From QHXW01 sp963847515 (GTDB lineage: Bacteria > Acidobacteriota > Terriglobia > Bryobacterales > Bryobacteraceae): DNA of 64,000 bases. The notes beneath the pieces were generated by a model, which had not been told where the DNA came from, did not search any database, and worked only from the letters and a program-made list of their open reading frames with translations. The stretch is from positions 1,612,001 to 1,676,000 of the forward strand of contig CAWKAA010000001.1 in assembly GCA_963847515.1 (NCBI GenBank), given 5' to 3'. The position numbers and the translations under genes were made by a program. Below are positions 57,965 to 64,000 of the stretch, piece after piece; position 1 is the first letter of the stretch, and every line of letters starts with the position of its first letter.

Positions 57965-60630
57965 CTACTTATTCACCAACGCCGGCCAGTTGAGCAGCAA
58001 GCTGATCGAGCTGGATTCGGCCCGGGCGGGGGTCACTGCCAGAAATCGCTGGCCGTCCGCGGTCACGTCGAACAAAGGCGCTGCCGTGTCCAAAAGATTC
58101 ATCTGGGCAAGAGAGGGCGCAGGGACTTCACCTGCAAGGATTGCGCGCTCAGATTCAATTCCGCCTTCATCAGTTGGTTGCCAGTGCTCAAGAAAGAAGA
58201 GATCGCCCTTCTTGTCCCAGCGAACGACCCATCCGCCGCCGTGTGAAATCTGGTATTTTCCACCCGGTCCCGGAAATGGCACGACGTACACTTCCGGCTG
58301 GCCGGTCTCGTTGGAAAAATAGGCTAGCCAGTGGCCGTCCGGCGAAAAATTTCCATCATACTGACTTCCGGCAACCGGAGCCGGCTGAAACGGTTTCTTA
58401 TCGCCAAACAGAGGAAGAACCCAGTTTGCCATGCTGCCCTGTATTGATATTGAAGGCGTCGTAGGACAAATAACGGCCGTCAGGGGACCAATCCACAAGC
58501 CGGGGAGGATGAAATCTCCGGCCCAAGTGTCAGCAACGTCTCTTCCGCGCCAGACCCGTCCGATGGTTTGCGCACGATCTGGATTTTACCGTCAGATCCA
58601 CGTCGTATAGGCGATGTATTTTCCATCGGGTGACCACACGCTCCAACGCTTGCCGCCCGGACCGAATGTCATCCGCGTGCTGACCCCGCCCGCCGCGGGA
58701 ACCGACCACAAATCCATCGGAGTCCGTCGTTCCGGGGGTCGCCCGCCAGGAATAAAATCTGCTTGCCATCCGGACGAAATCTTTGGGGAAAGGTGAAATG
58801 CAACCTGGCCAATTGTGCCCAGCGGATTCCCGCTCAAATCAAACCATTGCAAGCGCGTTTCCCGCGAGACGGCTTGAAAAGCGAGGACCGACCGGCCCGC
58901 AACGGAATACCAGTCGGCATCCGCTAAAGGAGTGGCGCGGCCGGAGACTTTGCCGGAACCGGGATCAAAGGATTGCGCGAATATTTTCTCGTTCCTGATG
59001 AAAAACAGAAATCCGCCGGCATAAGCGGGGCGGTCGGCATCGTCGAGAACGAGCTTGGTCTCCGACGACGTTAACGACCTGAGTTCAACACGCCTGTGTT
59101 GCTTCTTGTCAACTGACCACAACCAGAATGTGCTTTCCGTCAGGCAGTATTGCCGGATTGTAATCGGAATAATCGTTGGCGCCCAAAACAGCCGAACGGG
59201 ACGGCCTTGCCGCCAGCCGCAGAAATCCGAAAAAGTGGTGAACTGGACGTGGGCTTGAACAGGATGGTGCCGTCCGGCGCCCAGGCCGCCGCGGAAGGCG
59301 AAGAACTATCGGCCAGTACCTGCAAGTTCCCACCGCTCAACTCCACGGTTTTCAATTTGCCGCCCGCGAAAAATCCGAGCGAACGGCCGTCGGGCGACCA
59401 GAAGGGCGCTGCCGCTCCATCAGTGCCCGGAACGGCGGTGGCATCGCTGGCTTTGAGCGAGCGTGTCCACAACTTAATCAGACCCATTCTGATCGATTGC
59501 CGTGAATGCCAGTTTGGTTTCGTCGGGAGAAACCACGGCGGGTCCTGAGCCGAAGCCGAAAGCAAGGAAGCGAGTATCGGTGCGGAGGAGGAACGAATGC
59601 CAGTACTGGGCCGGCGTCCCGCGGAGCGAGGATGAAGGTAAGTCCAAAGCGCAAAAACCACTGCCAGCATCGCAAATCCGCACATCAGCGACCACGCCAG
59701 CTTCTCACGGTTCTTGCGCCGGGCGGCGACCGGGGACGGGCACACCGGTTTGCGATCCGCCTTCTGCAATCCACTTCAATTGCAACTTGACATCGTGCAC
59801 ATTCTGGAAGCGCTCGTCAGGATCCTTGGCCAAACAGGTTTTCACGACCCGGTCCAGCGCCGGCGGCGACATCGGCTGCACAGTTGAAACGGGCGGAGGA
59901 TCCCTTTCCAGCACCGCGGCAATCACGCTGGCTGTGGTTTTCCCTTCAAACGCGCGCTGTCCAGTTGCCATCTCATACAGCACCGCACCCAGCGCAAAGA
60001 TATCGCTGCGCGCATCAGCCTCCTTGCCTTCCACCTGCTCCGGCGACATGTACTGGAACGTCCCTACTACCGATGCCCTGAGCGGTCAACGGCTGACTCC
60101 GCCGAAGGCCCGGAATACGTCATGGTCAGACTGGAAGCCGGAGGTTCGTGGGCTGGCATGGCCTTTGCCAATCCGAAATCCATCAGCTTGGCGCCGGACT
60201 TGGTCAGCATGATGTTGCCCGGCTTCAGATCGCGGTGGATCACGCCCGTCTTGTGCGCTTTTCCAGGCCCTCGCAGATCTCGATCCCATACTTCAGTAAC
60301 TGTTCGGGCGGCAGCGGTCCCTTCCTCAGCCGATCGGCCAGGGTCTCGCCTTCCAGGTATTCCATGACCAGAAAATCCGTCCCGTCCTGGTGGCCGACAT
60401 CATAGCAGGGTGCAGATATTGGGATGGTTCAGCGAAGAGATGGTCCGTGCTTCGCGCTCGAAGCGTTGCTTTGCTTCGGGGTTGTCGGAGAGATGCGCCG
60501 GCAGGATCTTTACCGCCACCGTGCGGTCCAGGCGCGTATCCTTCGCCCGATACACTTCGCCCATTCCGCCCGCGCCAATCGGCGACTGAATTTCATAAGG
60601 ACCGAGTTTCGCGCCAGAGGAGAGGGCCAT
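57965..60630 (-). pseudogene. Ser/Thr protein kinase with PD40 beta-propeller, frameshifted
   Basis: A Hanks-type kinase with a sensory tail. The start is canonical (GPYEIQSPIGAGGMGEVYRA, then RTVAVKILPAHLSDNPEA). The Asp-containing HRDLKPGNIML and DFGLAK loops and MSPEQVEGKEADARSDIFAL are in other frames. One TM helix (LMCGFAMLAVVFALWTYL) leads to a WD40/PD40 propeller (PFWSPDGRSLGFFAGGKLKT, WSVWSPDGKYIAYTTW, YDGNFSPDGHWLAYFSNETG). At least six frameshifts occur, but the span (889 codons) equals an intact gene. It converges with the ADOP gene and is divergent from a second kinase. Confidence 0.87.
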
Positions 60631-61011
60631 CCGTGCGCATCATTATAGTCCGTGGCAATACCCTGAGGCCGATCCGGTGGCGCGGACTTCAGTCTGCGAG
60701 GGCTTTTTCAGCGTCCTCCTAGTCTAAGTCTAGGCGTCAGCGACCACACGTCCCGGTGAACGTCGCGCACCCTGGCAAGGTTCCATGACCGGCGTTTCCC
60801 GAGACTGATCCGGATAGCTGGATACTAGGGCTGTTGTCGCTAGTTATCCGTTTCGCGAGGTTGTGAGCCGGCATCTCCGTGTTCGACGCGGCAGCGAGCT
60901 GTGGTCTGGTCCTGAATACCTTGTGCGATTCGGGTCCGCATCGGCAGCCACGTCGAGTGGTATTGAGTAAGACGCCACCACACCACCGATTGAAATGAGA
61001 CACTACTTGAC
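60631..61011. other. divergent promoter region of two kinase genes
   Basis: 381 bp between the starts of the two kinases. It must hold both promoters, but I cannot assign -35/-10 boxes with confidence. No ORF with coding character or RNA gene is visible. Confidence 0.5.
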
Positions 61012-64000
61012 GTGCGCTGCCCGTCCTGTGAAGCCGGACTTGCCGTCCCCAGCCGCTTCTGTCCTGAGTGCGGAGCGGCGATTGCCCGCGACGGCGACAC
61101 TGCTACCTTCACGATCGCGAAGCCGCGAGCCAAGCCGCCGTCTTCTTCGAGCGCTTCCGAGGAAGGGCGCTTCACCGCCGGTACGATCTTGGCCGACCGC
61201 TACCGCGTTCTGGGGCTGGTGGGCCGAGGCGGCATGGGCGAGGTCTATCGTGCCATCGACCTCAAGCTCAACCAGCCTGTCGCCCTGAAGTTTCTCCCGG
61301 AATCCGCCGCCCACAATCCCCGGCTGCTCGAACGTTTCCACGGCGAGGTCCGGATTGCGCGCCAGGTCTCGCATCCCAATGTTTGCCGCGTGTACGACAT
61401 CGGTGAAGTGGACGGCGCCGCCTACATTTCCATGGAGTACGTGGATGGCGAGGATTTGGGTGGGCTGCTGCGACGCATTGGGCGCCTGCCGGGCGACAAG
61501 GCGATCGAGATCGCGCGCAAGTTGTGCGCGGGTCTCGCCGCCGCGCATGCCAAGGGAGTGCTGCATCGCGATCTGAAGCCTGGCAATATCATGATCGACG
61601 GCCGAGGCCAGGTGCTGATCATGGACTTCGGCCTGGCCGCGATCGCCGATCAGGTGGAAGGGGCGGAGGTGCGCAATGGTACGCCGGCCTACATGGCACC
61701 GGAGCAACTCGCCGGGCGAGAGGTCACCGAACGCAGCGACATCTATGCGCTCGGACTCGTTCTATACGAAATCTTCACTGGGCAAAGAGCCTTCCCGACC
61801 GGGGACAGGAGCGCAGTCCCCAGCGCTGTGAGCGTCGTGAAGGATATCGACCCGATGATCGAACGCGTCATCGCGCGTTGCCTCGAATCTGACGCGGCCA
61901 AGCGCCCGCAATCGGCGCTGGCGTTGGCTCGGATGCTGCCCGGCGGCGACCCCTTGGCCGAAGCGCTCGCCGCGGGCGACACGCCGTCGCCCGAAATGGT
62001 CGCGGCTTCCGAGGATACTGGAGCGCTCTCGGTCCGCATGGCCGTCGGCTCGATGGCATTTGTATTCGTGGGTCTGATCGCGTCGCTGCTGCTGAGCAGC
62101 AAGGGTAGTATTCTGCGCCTGACGCCGTTCCCCAACTCGCATGAAATCCTGGCCCAGAAGGCGCGCGACATCGCTGCGCGCTTGAACTACGCCGATCCGC
62201 CGACCGACCAGGCTTACGCGTTCAGCTATGACAGCGAATACCAGAATTGGGCCCAGCGGAATTTGAAGCCGGATCAGTTTCGTGCCTTAGTCGCACAAGG
62301 ACAGCCACCGCTGATCTTCTTCGCCTACCGGCAAAGTCCCCAGTATCTGTTGCCGTACAATCCATTCGACACCATATACCGGGATGACCCGCCGGAGACC
62401 ATATCCGGCATGGTTGGTATGCACCTGGACCCGCAGGGCCGCTTGATCGAGTTCAGAGCCGTGCCATCCCAAATGGATTCCGGAAATCCGGCGACACAAA
62501 AAATGGACTGGACCAAACTCTTCGAAGTCTCCGGTCTGGACCTTTCACGATGGACGCCAACGGAGTCGCAGGAGATCCCGCTGGTCAGTTTCGACCAACG
62601 CGCGGCGTGGACCGGAACGTATGCTCATGCGCCGAACATGCCCATGCGCATCGAGGCGGCGGCGTGGAAAGGTCGGCCGGTTTCTTTTGAAGTCTTTGGA
62701 CCGTGGCGACAACCGCGACGAATGCCGACGCGGTCCCAACTGACCGCGCTGGAGCAACAAACCGCTATGGAGCGCTTAGTCACGTTAGCCTGGACAACGT
62801 TGGTTTGCGTCGTCCTTCTGGGTGCGCTCTGGTTAGCGTGCCGAAATTTCCGCCAGGGTCGCGGCGATACGCGCGGCTCGCTCCGCCTGGCAGCCGCCGG
62901 ACTGCTCTGTTTTTCGGTGGCTCTGATTGTGCAGATGCATCACGCGCCGATTCTGCTGGAATTCACTCATCTCAGGGACTCGATCTCCTTTGGGCTGTTT
63001 GTGGCGGCGCTCGTGTGGGTGCTATATATGGCGCTCGAACCCTACTTACGCCGGCGCTGGCCGCAAAGCCTGATTTCGTGGACTCGTCTACTGGCCGGAG
63101 ATATGCGCGATCCGCTGGTAGCTGGGCACATCCTGGTGGGTATTGCACTTGGCGTGGGCGTGGGCGTTCTTTCCGACGTGACGGATTGGCTGGCCTGGGA
63201 ACGCGCTGCTCTGCCCCATCTGGATGACTTGACGATTGTCGCCCTTCGCGGCACTGGATTAGCTGGCCGATTGTTAGAAGCCCCGATTATTTCTGCGGCG
63301 TTTGCAATGGGTTGGTTCTTCCTGTTTCTTCTATTGCGCGTGATCCTCCGCAACACCTGGCTAGCCGCCGCCGCCTTCGTGGCATTTTGGGCCTTCTCTG
63401 TCACGACGACCACTGGGGGGGAATCCTCCGTTCTAGTTTTCTCCTCGATTCTCTCCGCCCTGTTCCTGTGGGTGATGATCCGGTTTGGCGTACTTCCTTG
63501 CGCCCTGATGCTTGTGGCGGGGATGATCCACCTCGGGCCTCTGACATCGGACTTTTCGGCTTGGTACGCCGACAAAGGTCTAATTTTGGTCGCGCTGCTA
63601 CTGGCCTTAGCTGTGTGGAGTTTCCGGAATGCGCTCGGAGGCCGAAAGGTCTTGCAGGGTGACTTGCTGTACCCCCACCTCTTTTTGTTTTCAGTTGTGA
63701 TCCGGAAAATTCAAGGCTGTTACGCGACCTCCTTCTTTGGTGGCGGCCGGCGCATTCAACTTCTTTTTTTCGGCGGTCTTCTTCGCTTATACCGCAGGTT
63801 CACTTGTCGTGCTTTGGAATCTGATTTTCAATCTTACGACTGTGTTTCTGCTGATCCGCCTCGGGTTCCTGGATATGGTGGCTCAAGGAGTCTTCGAATT
63901 TTGCTTGCTGGAAGGCTTTCCCTCACGACCCAAGGGTCTGCGTGGTATGCAGGCATCAGTGTGACCGGGATTCCGTTGATGGCCGCGAACAGGATTGTCA
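61012..64000 (+). CDS. Ser/Thr protein kinase with zinc ribbon and multi-TM tail, partial
   Basis: Open from GTG 61012 (an in-frame TGA lies at 60991) to the window edge. The N-terminus has a zinc ribbon of four Cys (RCPSCEAGLAVPSRFCPECG). The kinase domain has GLVGRGGMGEVYRA, the ATP lysine in PVALKFLPE, catalytic HRDLKPGNIM, MDFGLAAIA and YMAPEQLAGR. One TM helix (MAVGSMAFVFVGLIASLLL) follows, then a ~220-residue extracytoplasmic domain and about ten TM helices (for example WTTLVCVVLLGALWLACRNF, AAFAMGWFFLFLLLRVIL). The conserved frame changes near 63665-63740 (AGAFNFFFSAVFFAYTAGSL in another frame) and back near 63922 (TTQGSAWYAGISVTGIPLM). These two shifts may be errors. The gene continues beyond the window. 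Confidence 0.85.
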   Translation, partial: MRCPSCEAGLAVPSRFCPECGAAIARDGDTATFTIAKPRAKPPSSSSASEEGRFTAGTILADRYRVLGLVGRGGMGEVYRAIDLKLNQPVALKFLPESAAHNPRLLERFHGEVRIARQVSHPNVCRVYDIGEVDGAAYISMEYVDGEDLGGLLRRIGRLPGDKAIEIARKLCAGLAAAHAKGVLHRDLKPGNIMIDGRGQVLIMDFGLAAIADQVEGAEVRNGTPAYMAPEQLAGREVTERSDIYALGLVLYEIFTGQRAFPTGDRSAVPSAVSVVKDIDPMIERVIARCLESDAAKRPQSALALARMLPGGDPLAEALAAGDTPSPEMVAASEDTGALSVRMAVGSMAFVFVGLIASLLLSSKGSILRLTPFPNSHEILAQKARDIAARLNYADPPTDQAYAFSYDSEYQNWAQRNLKPDQFRALVAQGQPPLIFFAYRQSPQYLLPYNPFDTIYRDDPPETISGMVGMHLDPQGRLIEFRAVPSQMDSGNPATQKMDWTKLFEVSGLDLSRWTPTESQEIPLVSFDQRAAWTGTYAHAPNMPMRIEAAAWKGRPVSFEVFGPWRQPRRMPTRSQLTALEQQTAMERLVTLAWTTLVCVVLLGALWLACRNFRQGRGDTRGSLRLAAAGLLCFSVALIVQMHHAPILLEFTHLRDSISFGLFVAALVWVLYMALEPYLRRRWPQSLISWTRLLAGDMRDPLVAGHILVGIALGVGVGVLSDVTDWLAWERAALPHLDDLTIVALRGTGLAGRLLEAPIISAAFAMGWFFLFLLLRVILRNTWLAAAAFVAFWAFSVTTTTGGESSVLVFSSILSALFLWVMIRFGVLPCALMLVAGMIHLGPLTSDFSAWYADKGLILVALLLALAVWSFRNALGGRKVLQGDLLYPHLFLFSVVIRKIQGCYATSFFGGGRRIQLLFFGGLLRLYRRFTCRALESDFQSYDCVSADPPRVPGYGGSRSLRILLAGRLSLTTQGSAWYAGISVTGIPLMAANRIV

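Noticed and set aside
60996..61288. ORF starting at the ATG just upstream of the second kinase
   Set aside because: It is in a different frame from the zinc-ribbon/kinase frame and is low-complexity.

Overview
The window looks like a chromosomal segment of an acidobacterium, most likely of the Solibacter/Bryobacter type. The reasons are high GC and a characteristic gene set: an Oar-like TonB-dependent receptor with an N-terminal carboxypeptidase-regulatory domain, DUF1549/DUF1553 plus DUF1501 pairs, CRTAC1-type FG-GAP proteins ending in an ASPIC/UnbV domain, an MacB-like orphan permease, Ser/Thr kinases with a beta-propeller or multi-TM tail, and many secreted TPR proteins. The taxonomy is inferred from gene content only. 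I see no tRNA, rRNA or CRISPR array.

Layout. 0-5.2 kb: a cut-off hypothetical gene, a Tat-exported Gfo/Idh/MocA oxidoreductase, a secreted O-methyltransferase-like protein, an HU-type protein and phosphoglucomutase. 5.2-12.1 kb: an RND efflux operon (tetR, membrane-fusion lipoprotein, RND pump, TolC-like outer-membrane protein) whose promoter carries a perfect 18-bp palindrome between -35 and -10. 12.1-19.7 kb: secreted and surface proteins, including an 11-repeat He_PIG protein and a membrane protein with a degenerate MPN/JAMM domain. 19.7-21.5 kb: an IS110-family element with an in-frame stop. 21.5-25.7 kb: a HupE-like protein and a frameshifted DUF1800/DUF1501 pair. 25.7-36.2 kb: thioesterase, esterase, TPR protein, two CRTAC1 proteins around a sigma factor, an ABC-2 exporter, a REP-flanked RAYT remnant and a metallophosphatase. 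36.3-41.7 kb: transsulfuration enzymes, an eight-heme cytochrome, an acetyltransferase and a LysE exporter. 42-55 kb: a probable GntR-controlled nutrient module: GMC dehydrogenase and its small subunit, gntR, and divergently a TonB receptor, TPR protein, DUF1549/DUF1553 protein and DUF1501 protein. 55-64 kb: an MacB-like permease and two divergent Ser/Thr kinases, the second leaving the window.

Sequence quality matters here. About ten genes carry single-base frameshifts, some of them dense (RND pump, DUF1800, DUF1501, first kinase), while very long ORFs elsewhere are clean. Total lengths of the broken genes match full-length family members and several indels sit in short homopolymers, so much of the damage may be sequencing or assembly error. 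Broken genes are typed as pseudogene to mark disruption, with this caveat.

The best candidates for a second look are the self-repressing, apparently leaderless tetR promoter; the IS110 element with an amber codon and a hairpin-containing left end (possible bridge RNA); the RAYT that lost its catalytic-Tyr segment but keeps flanking REPs; the degenerate JAMM protein; and the shared motif linking gntR, the GMC operon and the TonB receptor.
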